A stretch of DNA of 64,000 nt from Lachnospiraceae bacterium (GCA_015056905.1 SVFI01000008.1:50650-114649); one strand, 5' to 3'. Counted from the first letter of the stretch, positions 1 to 9,065 are shown. Program-made: numbers and translations. Notes: a model not told the origin generated them from the sequence alone.

Positions 1-1167
1 AGAAATAAATGTCTGCTGGCACGCAATCTGAATGCCGAACAGTCCCGTTGCGCCCATATAAATCCTTATCGCGCGCGATGCAAACGCGACCAGTTCGGTA
101 TCGTTATTAAATATTTTGACAAAAAACTCCGGCACAAACATCACACAAAGCCAAAGCAGCATCGAGTAAGTAAGACAACTCGTGAAAAGTATCCGAAACG
201 TCTCTTTGACACGTCCCATATGACCTGCGCCGAAATTGAAGCTGATAATCGGCTGTGCCCCCTGCGTCAATCCCTGCAAAGGCATCAGCGCAAACTGCAT
301 CACACTCGTCAAAATCGTCATACTTCCGACTGCAATGTCTCCGCCGTATTTTAGCAGCGATGAATTAAAGCAGACAGCAATCAGACTCTCCGTACTCTGC
401 ATAATAAACGGGGAGAGTCCTAAAAGCACCGACGGAACAAGCAATTCCCGCCTCGGTTTCATATGTTTTTTCCGAAGTCGCAGGGTCGTTTCTTTTCCCG
501 TCAAAAATCGCAGTATCCAAAGCGCCGAAATCGCCTGGGAAAGAATTGTCGCAAGCGCAGCGCCCTTCACTCCCATTCCGAAACCGAAAATAAAAATCGG
601 GTCCAATATAATATTGCAGACAGCTCCGATACAAACCGTAAGCATACTTTTCTTCGCAAATCCCTGTGCACTGATAAACGGATTCAGTCCTATGGTCAGC
701 TGCACAAAAACTGTCCCCAGACTGTAAATTGCCATATATTCCATCGCATATCCGATGGTATTTTCGCTCCCGCCGAACGCAAGAAGCAGCGGTCTTGCGA
801 AAACAGAAAATGTGACCGTCAACACCGCAGACATACTTAACAGGAGCGTAAACGAATTTCCGAGCGTTCCCTCTGCATTCTCCTTTTCCCCTTTTCCCAG
901 AAAAATAGAGGCTCTCGGTGCAGCTCCCATTCCTGCCAGCGCTGCAAACGCCGAAATCAGCAGTATCAGAGGCAGACAAATTCCCACGCCCGTCAGCGCA
1001 AGTTTTCCCACGCCTTCAATATGTCCGATGTACATACGGTCCACTAAATTATATAAAAGATTGACAAGCTGTGCTGTAATCGCCGGAAATGCAAGCCTCG
1101 GCAAAAGTTTTCCGATACGCTCCGTACCGAGCGCTTCTGTTTCATTTGTTTTCTTTGGTTCTGTCAT
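1..1167 (-). CDS. MATE family multidrug/metabolite exporter (3' end outside window)
   Basis: This is an integral membrane protein of the multi-antimicrobial extrusion (MATE) family, which exports cationic drugs or metabolites using an Na+ or H+ gradient. The reading frame is open from the ATG at 1165-1167 to the window edge, about 389 residues, against about 450 for the family, so only the C-terminus is missing. The start (MTEPKKTNETEALGTERI) follows a GGAAAG-type ribosome binding site. Alternating hydrophobic helices and family-like stretches such as LLYNLVDRMYIG near residue 40 and QGLTQGAQPIISFNFGAG near residue 310 support the call. A second MATE gene lies at 2630-3994 but is not an adjacent duplicate. 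The substrate is unknown. Confidence 0.9.
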   Translation of the reverse strand, partial: MTEPKKTNETEALGTERIGKLLPRLAFPAITAQLVNLLYNLVDRMYIGHIEGVGKLALTGVGICLPLILLISAFAALAGMGAAPRASIFLGKGEKENAEGTLGNSFTLLLSMSAVLTVTFSVFARPLLLAFGGSENTIGYAMEYMAIYSLGTVFVQLTIGLNPFISAQGFAKKSMLTVCIGAVCNIILDPIFIFGFGMGVKGAALATILSQAISALWILRFLTGKETTLRLRKKHMKPRRELLVPSVLLGLSPFIMQSTESLIAVCFNSSLLKYGGDIAVGSMTILTSVMQFALMPLQGLTQGAQPIISFNFGAGHMGRVKETFRILFTSCLTYSMLLWLCVMFVPEFFVKIFNNDTELVAFASRAIRIYMGATGLFGIQIACQQTFIS

Positions 1168-1345
1168 AGTAATCTTCTTTCCACTTATATATTTCATTTT
1201 TCATACGGTTCCAGTATACCACACATCGCTGCAATAGTTGTATTAAAAAAGTGTGAAGTGGTTTCTAAATTTGTGTGTGCTACAGCCCATACATATGTCA
1301 ATAAATTATGCCTAAACCAAGAAAATAAAATATGGACATAAAAGA

Positions 1346-1383
1346 AGGACATTCCATAAGCCTTATGCGCTACGAAATGTCCT
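1346..1383 (-). terminator. Rho-independent terminator after the alcohol dehydrogenase gene
   Basis: The outer stem AGGACATT pairs with AATGTCCT and encloses an inner CATAA/TTATG stem. On the minus strand it is followed by TCTTTTAT. It lies about 35 bases after the stop of the dehydrogenase gene and probably ends the MATE-dehydrogenase transcript. Confidence 0.65.
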
Positions 1384-1417
1384 CCATCTTATCACCTTAT
1401 TATTGCATATACAAAAT

Positions 1418-2602
1418 CTATACGGTCGCTCTCGCTGCAATCTCATAAATCTCTGTTACAGCAGCTCTGTCAAGCGCTACATAGCCACCTGTTTTTCCGT
1501 CGCCGACACCGAACTTGTCAACCAGCGCAGGAATATCTTCCACCTTTGCGCCGAGCTGTTCAAAATTGATTGGCATTCCGATAGAGACAAGGAAATGACG
1601 GAATGCTTTGATTCCTTCGAGCGCCGTCGCTTTCGGGTCTGCAAAATTCATCTCACAGCCGAAAATTCTTATCGCCATCTGTGCCATACGCATCACATCA
1701 TGATGCTCTGCCACGTATTCCATCCATGCAGGCATAATCACAGCAAGACCTGCTCCGTGTGCACAATCATAAAGCGCGGAAAGCTCGTGCTCAATTCCGT
1801 GACTGTTCCAATCCTGATCACGTCCCACGCCGACAATGTTGTTGTGTGCCACCATTCCCGCCCACATAATATTGGCTCTGGCATCATAGTTATTCGGGTC
1901 CTCGATAACACGAGGCACTTCTTTTAACATCGTAAGAACAACAGCCTCACAAAGTCTGTCTGTCACTTCTACTTCTGTTGTATTGGTATAATATCTTTCA
2001 AATACATGTGCAATAATGTCTGTTGCACCGCATGCGGTCTGGTAAGCCGGAAGTGTCTGCGTCAAAGCCGGATTTAAAATCGAGAATTTCGGACGAATTA
2101 AGTCTGTTCCGGTTCCTCTCTTCAGCATTCCGTTCTCATGTGTGATAACAGAATCCGGAGAGCCTTCGCTTCCCGCTGCAGCAATCGTTAAAATCGTTCC
2201 GACCGGAAGAGCTGCCTGTGCTACCGCTTTTCCCTCGTAAAAATCCCAAAAATCGCCATCATACATAGCACCCAGAGCAATCGCTTTTGCAGAGTCAATC
2301 GGGCTTCCTCCACCGACTGCAAGAATGAAATCAATACCTTCCTTTTTACAAATATCAATTCCCTCATATACAAGCCCGCTTCTCGGATTCGGCATAACGC
2401 CGCCAAGCTCTACATAAGAAACTCCGCTCTTATCAAGCGATGTTTTTACACGGTCTAAAAGGCCTGATTTCTTGGCAGACTGTCCGCCGTAATGAAGAAG
2501 AACCTTGCTTCCTCCAAAACGCTTCACAAGCTCTCCCGCTTCATTTTCTTTGTCTTTTCCGAACGCAAAAAACGTCGGACTGTAAAAATTAAAATTGTTC
2601 AT
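1418..2602 (-). CDS. Iron-type (group III) alcohol dehydrogenase, butanol dehydrogenase-like
   Basis: This cytoplasmic NAD(P)H-dependent alcohol dehydrogenase of 394 residues belongs to the YqhD/BdhA branch of the metal-dependent group III family. Such enzymes reduce aldehydes such as butyraldehyde to alcohols during fermentation. The nucleotide-binding GGGSPIDSAK motif is at residues 97-106. The predicted metal ligands are Asp195, His199, His268 and His282, in the spacing known for YqhD (D194, H198, H267, H281). Length is normal for the family. It lies 27 bases after the MATE gene on the same strand, so the two are probably co-transcribed and share the terminator at 1346-1383. The true substrate cannot be read from sequence. 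Confidence 0.92.
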   Translation of the reverse strand: MNNFNFYSPTFFAFGKDKENEAGELVKRFGGSKVLLHYGGQSAKKSGLLDRVKTSLDKSGVSYVELGGVMPNPRSGLVYEGIDICKKEGIDFILAVGGGSPIDSAKAIALGAMYDGDFWDFYEGKAVAQAALPVGTILTIAAAGSEGSPDSVITHENGMLKRGTGTDLIRPKFSILNPALTQTLPAYQTACGATDIIAHVFERYYTNTTEVEVTDRLCEAVVLTMLKEVPRVIEDPNNYDARANIMWAGMVAHNNIVGVGRDQDWNSHGIEHELSALYDCAHGAGLAVIMPAWMEYVAEHHDVMRMAQMAIRIFGCEMNFADPKATALEGIKAFRHFLVSIGMPINFEQLGAKVEDIPALVDKFGVGDGKTGGYVALDRAAVTEIYEIAARATV

Positions 2603-2629
2603 AGTGTAACCCCTTTCTTTTAATATAAA

Positions 2630-3994
2630 TTACGCAGTCGCTTTCCCTACCGGCTCGTAGAGTTTCCGATACAGGATACAGTAAAACAGTACCACGCCGA
2701 CGGCTCCTACGCAAGATGCAATCGGAACTGCCAGTCCGATTCCGTACAATCCAAGGCCCTGTGAAAAACCGAGGAACAACGCGACCGGAATCCTCACGAC
2801 AAAAGACGAAATCAGGTTCGTCACAAGAAGTACCCAGCCCCGTCCGGTTCCGAGAAACATTGCATTCAGGGCAATAATGATAGGAACAAATACATATTCA
2901 TAGCGGAAAGCACTCATATAAATCAGCCCCTGCTCCACCACATCCGGCTTCGCTCCGAAGAAAAGCAGAATTTCCCGCGGGAAGAAATATGCAATACTAT
3001 AGATAAATGCACTCATCAGCGTGCACATAAAGAAGCAGCAGTGCAACACCTTTTTGGAACGCCCTACTTTCCCCGCTCCGATATTCTGTGAGATAATCGC
3101 AGAAGCCGATGTATTAAACGCCACCTGTAAAAGCAGTGCAAAATTGTTGAATTTCTCAATAATCCCGACCGAAGCATTGGCCGCCACTCCGCCGATATCA
3201 TTAATCATCGCCGTCATAAACAAAAATGAAAGATTTGTCGCTGCGTGCTGCACACCGTTCGGCACCCCGACCTTCATCACTTCTGCAAACATTTCTTTGT
3301 CAAATTTAAAGGACGACAATTTGAAGTCGAACACAAAATCATTCCGCACCAAATAAACGATGCAACTGAACATAGCTACCGCTTGTGCAATCACCGTCGC
3401 AGCAGCTGCTCCCGTTGACCCCAAATGAAAAACGGCTACAAACAAAAGGTCAAGCACAATATTGACAATGCATGCAACGATCACAAAATAGAGCGGTGTC
3501 TTCCCGTCTCCCATTCCGCGAATCACCGCACTGACCGCATTATATCCGAAAACAAACACAATACCTATCAAACTGACAACCAAATACCCATGCGACTGTG
3601 CATACGCCTCCACCGGCGTATTGAGCGCTTTCAACAGCGGATGAGCGAATATAAGAAGCAAAACCGTGACCGCCATCGCCAACCCCAACAAAGAAAGAAA
3701 GAGCGTACTGATTGCCCTTTTGATTTTTTCTCTCTGCCCGGCCCCGAAATATTGCCCGACAATCACACTTCCGCCTGCTGCGATTCCCGTAGCCAAATTT
3801 GTAATGATAATGAGAACACTACTACTTGTATTGACTCCTGCGACGCTTTCCGTTCCACCGAAATATGAAACGATCATCATATCCGCTATACTGTAGAGCG
3901 ACTGTATTAAATTGCTGATAAAAAACGGAATCGCAAACACAATCATTTGCTTCCATACATTTCCCTGTGTTAAATCGGACTCTAATTTTGCCAT
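2630..3994 (-). CDS. MATE family efflux transporter
   Basis: A second MATE exporter of 454 residues with about 12 hydrophobic helices. The frame is open to 4021, but the ATG at 3992-3994 (MAKLESDLTQGNVWK) is chosen because a strong GGAGGAGG ribosome binding site sits 7 bases before it, while the upstream candidate has none. Family-like stretches include LIQSLYSIADMMIVSYFGG near residue 30 and ASAIISQNIGAGKVGR near residue 300. It is followed after 27 bases by the alcohol dehydrogenase gene, which suggests one operon, perhaps for coping with a solvent or aldehyde, though that link is inference. It is only distantly similar to the MATE protein at the left edge. Confidence 0.93.
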   Translation of the reverse strand: MAKLESDLTQGNVWKQMIVFAIPFFISNLIQSLYSIADMMIVSYFGGTESVAGVNTSSSVLIIITNLATGIAAGGSVIVGQYFGAGQREKIKRAISTLFLSLLGLAMAVTVLLLIFAHPLLKALNTPVEAYAQSHGYLVVSLIGIVFVFGYNAVSAVIRGMGDGKTPLYFVIVACIVNIVLDLLFVAVFHLGSTGAAAATVIAQAVAMFSCIVYLVRNDFVFDFKLSSFKFDKEMFAEVMKVGVPNGVQHAATNLSFLFMTAMINDIGGVAANASVGIIEKFNNFALLLQVAFNTSASAIISQNIGAGKVGRSKKVLHCCFFMCTLMSAFIYSIAYFFPREILLFFGAKPDVVEQGLIYMSAFRYEYVFVPIIIALNAMFLGTGRGWVLLVTNLISSFVVRIPVALFLGFSQGLGLYGIGLAVPIASCVGAVGVVLFYCILYRKLYEPVGKATA

Positions 3995-4100
3995 AAAAAA
4001 TCCTCCTCCAAGTCCTGTCAAGCCCTATAATCACATGCTAACATTCCATCGAAGGAGGGTATATCATATTCTTGATATTTTTATTAAAAAAGTGACATTT

Positions 4101-5600
4101 CTACTCCCAGTTGCGTACTGCTTCCGAGTAATAGTGAATGAGTATCGGGTGGGATAAACTGTTCACTTCCACGTCTGTCGCAATTTCATCTTTGCCGAAT
4201 GCAAAAAGTGCCGGAATATTGTCATTCGCCAGATATTTGGTATCTACCGCCAACTCATACGTCTCTGACAATTCCTGCTTGGCTGCCATGTGAAAGCCCC
4301 AGTCCCCGAACGCCGGAACCTGCAAATGATAGGAATCCACATAAAATCCCTCACTCTCAAGTGTCTTTGCCACGCACCAATATGCGTTCTTAGCATAGTA
4401 AGGACTTGTCGACTGTACGGCGAGTACTCCGTCCTGAGTCAGATGGTTTCCGCACAGACGATAAAACACATTCGTATACAACTTATTCAGCGCATCATTA
4501 TTCGGATCGGGAAGGTCAACGAGAATCACGTCAAACATCTCGTCCGTCTCTTCCAAATACCGGTACGCATCATCATTGATGATTGTAAGCCTCTCACTTT
4601 CCAGTGCTTTCTCATTGAGCGCGGACACCTGCGGATTCTCGCGACAGATTTCAATCATCTCCGCATCCAGATCCACAAGGGTTATCTCCGTCTCCGGATA
4701 CTTGAGCAGTTCCCGGACCGCAAGCCCGTCACCACCGCCGAGCACAAGAATGCTTTCCTTCTTCGATGCCTGCGACATAGGAATATGGACGAGCGCTTCG
4801 TGATAGCGGTACTCGTCCAAAGAACAAAACTGTATATTTCCATCAATAAAAAGGCGCAAATCGTCCTTATGCTTTGTCATAACAATGTGCTGATACTGTG
4901 TATGCTCCGACAAAATAATCTTATCCCTGTAAAGTCCGCCCTCAATCACAGAAGATATATTCTCAGAGAAAATCGCACCGATTACCATACAGAGAAACAG
5001 CCCGACTGCCGCAATCTTGTATATCGCAACGTCCTTAATCCGCTTTGCATACTTAAAGACAATGAGAATTGCCGCGAGCGCATTCATGCTTCCCACCAAA
5101 AACGATGTCGCAAAATAACCCAGATGCGGCAAAAGCAGAAGCGGGAATGCAATAGAACCGACCAGACCTCCGATATAGTCAAAACTGAAAATGGACGAAA
5201 TGGTCACGCGCAGGTTTTCTTCATCTTGCTCAATAATTCGGGTAAGAATCGGAATTTCCGCACCGACAAACGTTCCGATAACAATAATTTCCGCATACAT
5301 GACAAGCTGGTATTGCTCCAAATACAGATTTGCCAGAAACAGTACAAGCGAGCTGACACCTCCGATAAGACCGACACCGATTTCAATGCCGACAAACCAG
5401 TTAAACAAATCTTTCTTCATAAATTTGGAAAGATAAGAACCGAGCCCCATCGCACACATATATAGTCCTATCGTTACGGAATACTGCAAAGTGCTGTCGC
5501 CCACAAGATATGAGCTGACAGCACTGATAATCAATTCGTAACAGATGGAACACCCTGAAATTATCAGGGTTGTTAACATCAGTAACCTGTATTTTTTCAT
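4101..5600 (-). CDS. speE: Membrane-fused polyamine aminopropyltransferase (spermidine synthase-like)
   Basis: This 499-residue protein joins about seven transmembrane helices (residues 5-210) to a cytoplasmic aminopropyltransferase domain (about 225-440). The catalytic part carries the nucleotide-binding GGGDG motif at residues 288-292, followed by the acidic residue Asp310 at the end of strand 2 (TLVDLD) and the DLPDPN motif near residue 370. Such enzymes transfer aminopropyl from decarboxylated SAM to a diamine. Soluble SpeE is about 280-300 residues, so the membrane half is an addition seen in a recognised subgroup. It is the last gene of the speD / DUF4178 / DUF350 / speE operon, starting 1 base after DUF350. 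The decarboxylated SAM would come from the speD product. The acceptor might be a diamine or something membrane-linked; the sequence does not decide. Confidence 0.88.
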   Translation of the reverse strand: MKKYRLLMLTTLIISGCSICYELIISAVSSYLVGDSTLQYSVTIGLYMCAMGLGSYLSKFMKKDLFNWFVGIEIGVGLIGGVSSLVLFLANLYLEQYQLVMYAEIIVIGTFVGAEIPILTRIIEQDEENLRVTISSIFSFDYIGGLVGSIAFPLLLLPHLGYFATSFLVGSMNALAAILIVFKYAKRIKDVAIYKIAAVGLFLCMVIGAIFSENISSVIEGGLYRDKIILSEHTQYQHIVMTKHKDDLRLFIDGNIQFCSLDEYRYHEALVHIPMSQASKKESILVLGGGDGLAVRELLKYPETEITLVDLDAEMIEICRENPQVSALNEKALESERLTIINDDAYRYLEETDEMFDVILVDLPDPNNDALNKLYTNVFYRLCGNHLTQDGVLAVQSTSPYYAKNAYWCVAKTLESEGFYVDSYHLQVPAFGDWGFHMAAKQELSETYELAVDTKYLANDNIPALFAFGKDEIATDVEVNSLSHPILIHYYSEAVRNWE

Positions 5601-5601
5601 A

Positions 5602-6036
5602 TTAGATGATAACTCCGCTGATTACAACAGCAAGACCGACAAAGATACCGAATACCATAATACCTGCTGCCGTGTTGCCTTTTCCGATTTCTTCGTTCAA
5701 GTTGTATTTCTTATTAAAGAGACTTACTGCAAGATAACCAATCATAAAGAACACAATACCGATGATTGCATATAATACGCTGCTGATGATACCGGACACC
5801 AATGCCTCTTCCACAGCCTCTGCCGGAATGGACATGATAGCTGAGCGAAGAATCACACCCATACCAATGAAAGAACCTGCGGATAACCATCCAACTGCCT
5901 GATTCCCTTTCTGAATCTCTGTCGGGAAGTGACAAGGCACAATCAAGTCGATTAAAAAGTTACCTAAAAGCATCATCACAATACCGATGACCGAATAAAT
6001 CGCCACAACTAAAATATCATATAAAATTCCTTCCAT
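5602..6036 (-). CDS. DUF350 family small membrane protein (YjfL-like)
   Basis: This 144-residue protein is almost wholly hydrophobic and has four predicted transmembrane helices arranged as an internal pair repeat, as expected for DUF350. The typical family segment follows helix 1: EIQKGNQAVGWLSAG near residues 41-55, and an echo NEEIGKGNTAAGIM near residues 113-126. The start has a good AAGGAGA ribosome binding site. No biochemical function is established for the family. It lies between the DUF4178 gene and speE with gaps of 22 and 1 bases, so it is surely co-transcribed. E. coli YjfL also sits near genes of spermidine-derivative metabolism, which agrees with a role in a polyamine-linked membrane process (inference). 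Confidence 0.85.
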   Translation of the reverse strand: MEGILYDILVVAIYSVIGIVMMLLGNFLIDLIVPCHFPTEIQKGNQAVGWLSAGSFIGMGVILRSAIMSIPAEAVEEALVSGIISSVLYAIIGIVFFMIGYLAVSLFNKKYNLNEEIGKGNTAAGIMVFGIFVGLAVVISGVII

Positions 6037-6058
6037 TTGAATTATCTCCTTTTCTAAA

Positions 6059-7222
6059 TTATTTACCGCTGCTTGTTCCGCCGCCGGATGATGTTCTCGA
6101 CGTTGTACTTGACTGTCTCACGGAACCTGCATATGTGTTATAGGTATCTGTCGGGTTACTGCTCAAAGTTGAATCGGAATAGTTCCCGTATGGTGAACTT
6201 GACGACTTATATGTACCGGAATCCGAACCGTAACCTCTGGAATAATAATATCTTCTGTAATATCTTCTCGTACCGGTTCTGGAACGATACGGGTCGTCAT
6301 CATTGTAATACGCATATTTACGGGTTGAAATCTGTACCAGAGTTTCCCCGTCCTCCGATGTATAAACCAAACAGTACTCTTTGGATGTAAGAATCGCTAC
6401 TGAATCATCGCCATCCTCCGTATTCTGCTGTACATCTTCCGTCTTACCGTCAATTCCCGCAATAATATCTTTCGCCGCAGAATCAACGTCATAGTACGTC
6501 ATGTACACGTCCGCCTTCTCGCCTTCCGTACCTGTGATGGACGTCTGATAAATGTAGGTTGACGTCTTATCCAAATATTTGGCAATGCTCGGTGTACTGT
6601 TCCCCGCGATTCCTTTAAACGCCGAAAAAATAACAAGAATCGGAATTAATGTCACAAGAAGCTTCATAATCTTCTTGACAGAATCACTCGATGCATTGTT
6701 ACTCATCGTACCGCCGGAAGTAAATCCCGAAGACTGATATCCTGTCGATTGATATCCTCCGGAGGATTGGTATGAATTATATGCTCCCGAAGCCATATTT
6801 CCTCCGGTCGCCGTTCTTACAATCTCATCCTCGTCAAGATAATATCCTGTGGAAACCTCTAATCCGTCCTCCCAGATTTCATGGGAAATAATTTTTTCCT
6901 CCGTCACATCTTCATACTCGATGAAGTTGGCTGTATCACCGATTTCAACATCGACATTTCCCCAAGCTCCGATTACTTCTTCCACACCGCGGTCCACTTC
7001 GTGGTAGCCATCTGTCGGGACATTCCCGCGTGCCACCTGCGACACGGAATACTCTTTGAATTCTTCATCAAAGCTCAACCACTTTTCCTGACGCAACGTG
7101 TGAGAAAAAATCTTGTACTCCATCCACATCGCATTGTCCATTCGGTTCCGATAGGAAATAATACCGATGACTTCAAAATCATCTCCATCCACACGTAGTT
7201 TGTCACCTAATGCAAAATTCAA
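6059..7222 (-). CDS. DUF4178 domain protein with one membrane anchor
   Basis: This 387-residue protein opens with a DUF4178 domain (about residues 1-150) containing the compact beta-rich segment GDKLRVDGDDFEVIGIISY. A Ser/Gly/Tyr-rich linker follows (about 150-185), then one transmembrane helix (about 187-208), and then a second domain of about 100 residues. The tail is very rich in Arg, Tyr and Ser (RRYYRRYYYSRGYG) and looks disordered. DUF4178 proteins have no known activity but recur beside SpeD-like, DUF350 and aminopropyltransferase genes, as here. It starts 2 bases after speD. The basic tyrosine-rich tail may bind nucleic acid, acidic lipid or polyanion, or be a modification target; this is speculation. 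Confidence 0.8.
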   Translation of the reverse strand: MNFALGDKLRVDGDDFEVIGIISYRNRMDNAMWMEYKIFSHTLRQEKWLSFDEEFKEYSVSQVARGNVPTDGYHEVDRGVEEVIGAWGNVDVEIGDTANFIEYEDVTEEKIISHEIWEDGLEVSTGYYLDEDEIVRTATGGNMASGAYNSYQSSGGYQSTGYQSSGFTSGGTMSNNASSDSVKKIMKLLVTLIPILVIFSAFKGIAGNSTPSIAKYLDKTSTYIYQTSITGTEGEKADVYMTYYDVDSAAKDIIAGIDGKTEDVQQNTEDGDDSVAILTSKEYCLVYTSEDGETLVQISTRKYAYYNDDDPYRSRTGTRRYYRRYYYSRGYGSDSGTYKSSSSPYGNYSDSTLSSNPTDTYNTYAGSVRQSSTTSRTSSGGGTSSGK

Positions 7223-7224
7223 TG

Positions 7225-7569
7225 TTAAGCCCTCCTCTCTACATTTCTTACAAATCTATTCGCTGTTGCGCTTTTCGCGCCAAAAGCCTCTTTCAGTCTG
7301 TCTGCCAGTTTCTGCGGCAGCTCCTCCTCACAAGAAAAAACATCAATTGCAGCGTATCCGTACTCCGGCCATGTATGTATCGAAAAATGGGATGTCGTAA
7401 TGACTGCAATATAGGTTACGCCGATAGGCTGGAATTTGTGCATACACTCTTCCACAATCTGCGCACCGATTTCCGCCACCATCTCATGTGCGATGTCCGT
7501 GATACGCTCCATATCATCGAGCAGACCTTCGTCACATCCGTATAAGTCCACAAACAGCTGGCCTGCCAT
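7225..7569 (-). CDS. speD: S-adenosylmethionine decarboxylase proenzyme (short prokaryotic type)
   Basis: A small pyruvoyl enzyme of 114 residues that decarboxylates SAM to give the aminopropyl donor for polyamine synthesis. The self-cleavage serine is Ser60 in TTSHFSIHTWPEYGYAAIDV, with His65 and Cys80 spaced from it as His68 and Cys83 are from Ser63 in the Thermotoga enzyme, so the catalytic set is intact. The residue before the serine is Thr rather than the Glu often seen there. Length is normal for the class. It has a strong GGAGG ribosome binding site and is the first gene of the operon that ends with the membrane-fused speE. Some SpeD homologues have other decarboxylase activities, so SAM as substrate is likely but not certain. 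Confidence 0.9.
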   Translation of the reverse strand: MAGQLFVDLYGCDEGLLDDMERITDIAHEMVAEIGAQIVEECMHKFQPIGVTYIAVITTSHFSIHTWPEYGYAAIDVFSCEEELPQKLADRLKEAFGAKSATANRFVRNVERRA

Positions 7570-7691
7570 GATGCTTCCTCCCTCTTATAAAAAAATTTAC
7601 ATATTTCATAATCTTTTTACAAATCTACGTACATTTTAACATTTTTTACATAACATTTCTACCCGTAGGAGCCATTTTTTGAGCACTCGGG

Positions 7692-7734
7692 GGTTGCACT
7701 TTTTCTTGTTTTCTGCAACCGCAAATAGTACAAT
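7692..7734 (+). promoter_or_regulatory. Promoter of the 7767 lipoprotein gene with an overlapping inverted repeat
   Basis: A -35 TTGTTT (7706-7711) is followed after 17 bases by a -10 TACAAT (7729-7734). The inverted repeat GGTTGCA (7692-7698) / TGCAACC (7714-7720) surrounds the -35 box, a layout fit for a repressor site or a hairpin. It lies between the divergent speD and lipoprotein genes. Confidence 0.55.
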
Positions 7735-7766
7735 ACTTTCAGACAAACGGATAAGGAGATATTTTA

Positions 7767-9065
7767 ATGAAAAAGAAATTGTTATTCATTACTACACTAC
7801 TGATATTTTGCTTGACCGCCTGCGGAATAAAGGAAAAAGATACGGAAGAATCCGATAACCGGAGCCGTTTTACCAGAACAGAATCGTCTGAAACATCTTC
7901 TACTGACAGCTCAGCCGATGAATCAGAATCGACCGACGACGTGGTCAGCGAAGAGGTTGCTGTCAAAGAATCCGAAGAAAATGTTTCCGGTAGCTCCGAA
8001 ACAACGGATGACGCCAACTTTGAATCTATGGATTACGACACTGTTATCGAAACTCTGAAACAGCAGGATGAAACCTATCAGCCGGAGACTGAGAATATCG
8101 CCACCTCCATGGCGAACCTCATCATAACGTCTCAATTGCTGGAAACAAATAAAAGTATGGATTTTGACGCAATGTCAGATACGGACAAAGCCTCTTTAAA
8201 TCTCACGATTATAAATTCCATATATTTTAATCATCCGCTTACGCAATACATTCCGCAACATCTGCCGGCGGAAAATTCCTATGTACCATATGTGAAGGCT
8301 GACTTAGAGAACATATTTCATTCATTTTATGAACATAGTGGCGACTTGTATGTCGATGGCAATATGTTCAAAGAAAATACTGACACCTATTCTTTTGTGC
8401 AAGTGGAAGCCCACGAATCTATAACTTTTTCAAGCTATAGTTTTAAAGAACGCGGCGACTTTATGCTGATAAGTGCCCCTTGCTACTATATGGCAAATGA
8501 AGTGGAAAATAAATATATGTATAATGCTGATATTCTGTTGAAGCGTAATCCTGACAGTCTTTTTGGTATGCAAGTCCTGTATGCCAAGGCATATGATGCC
8601 CCAATTTCCATTGTGCAGGCGCAAGCCACATCCCAATTAGCTTCTTACGAGAACAAAAGCTATGGACCTGAAAATCTGTATGACGGAAGCCTCGAGACAG
8701 CTTGGGTGGAAAATGTCGATGGTACAGGCGTCGGCCAGGTTATCACACTTCATCTCGGCTCCGTACAACCGATACTCGATGTCGTCCTATATACTGGCTA
8801 TTTACAGTCAAAAGCGTTATATGACAAAAACGGAAAACCTACCAATGTAGAAGTTAATTTCGGAGACGGAAATATTGTTACATCAGATTGTATCTACGAA
8901 GAATATTATGAAACGCTGGATGAGTACCTACCGGCCATCGATCTCCCAACCAAAATCAGCTTGCCGCGCCCGGTTATGACAGACACCATTACGATTACAA
9001 TTACCGATGCAATCGCCGGTACGCATTACAGTGATACTTGTATCAGTGAAATAGAAGTTCATTAA
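7767..9065 (+). CDS. Lipoprotein with C-terminal discoidin-like (glycan-binding type) domain
   Basis: A secreted lipoprotein of 432 residues. The signal peptide ends in a lipobox (LTACG, Cys at residue 19), giving attachment to the outer face of the membrane. It is followed by a Ser/Glu/Asp-rich spacer to about residue 90. The middle region (about 95-280) has no family I recognise. The C-terminal part (about 290-430) has the SYGPENLYDGSLETAWVENV pattern typical of discoidin/F5-8C-like folds, of the kind annotated as NADase-type glycan-binding domain in Firmicutes. It probably binds a carbohydrate or surface ligand. It is a single gene transcribed divergently from the polyamine operon, with its own promoter at 7706-7734. 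Confidence 0.75.
   Translation: MKKKLLFITTLLIFCLTACGIKEKDTEESDNRSRFTRTESSETSSTDSSADESESTDDVVSEEVAVKESEENVSGSSETTDDANFESMDYDTVIETLKQQDETYQPETENIATSMANLIITSQLLETNKSMDFDAMSDTDKASLNLTIINSIYFNHPLTQYIPQHLPAENSYVPYVKADLENIFHSFYEHSGDLYVDGNMFKENTDTYSFVQVEAHESITFSSYSFKERGDFMLISAPCYYMANEVENKYMYNADILLKRNPDSLFGMQVLYAKAYDAPISIVQAQATSQLASYENKSYGPENLYDGSLETAWVENVDGTGVGQVITLHLGSVQPILDVVLYTGYLQSKALYDKNGKPTNVEVNFGDGNIVTSDCIYEEYYETLDEYLPAIDLPTKISLPRPVMTDTITITITDAIAGTHYSDTCISEIEVH

Noticed and set aside
365..979. A 204-codon minus-strand open frame within the first MATE gene
   Set aside because: It is out of frame with the MATE protein, which reads through the same bases with normal transmembrane helices.
4020..4100. 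A dyad resembling a MerR-type promoter before the second MATE gene
   Set aside because: The sequence ACCCTCCTTCGATGGAATGTT has some symmetry, but no well-spaced -35 and -10 boxes surround it and no merR gene is near.
4290..5465. A long plus-strand open frame opposite speE
   Set aside because: It lies wholly within the conserved speE gene on the other strand, has no family-like sequence and no ribosome binding site.
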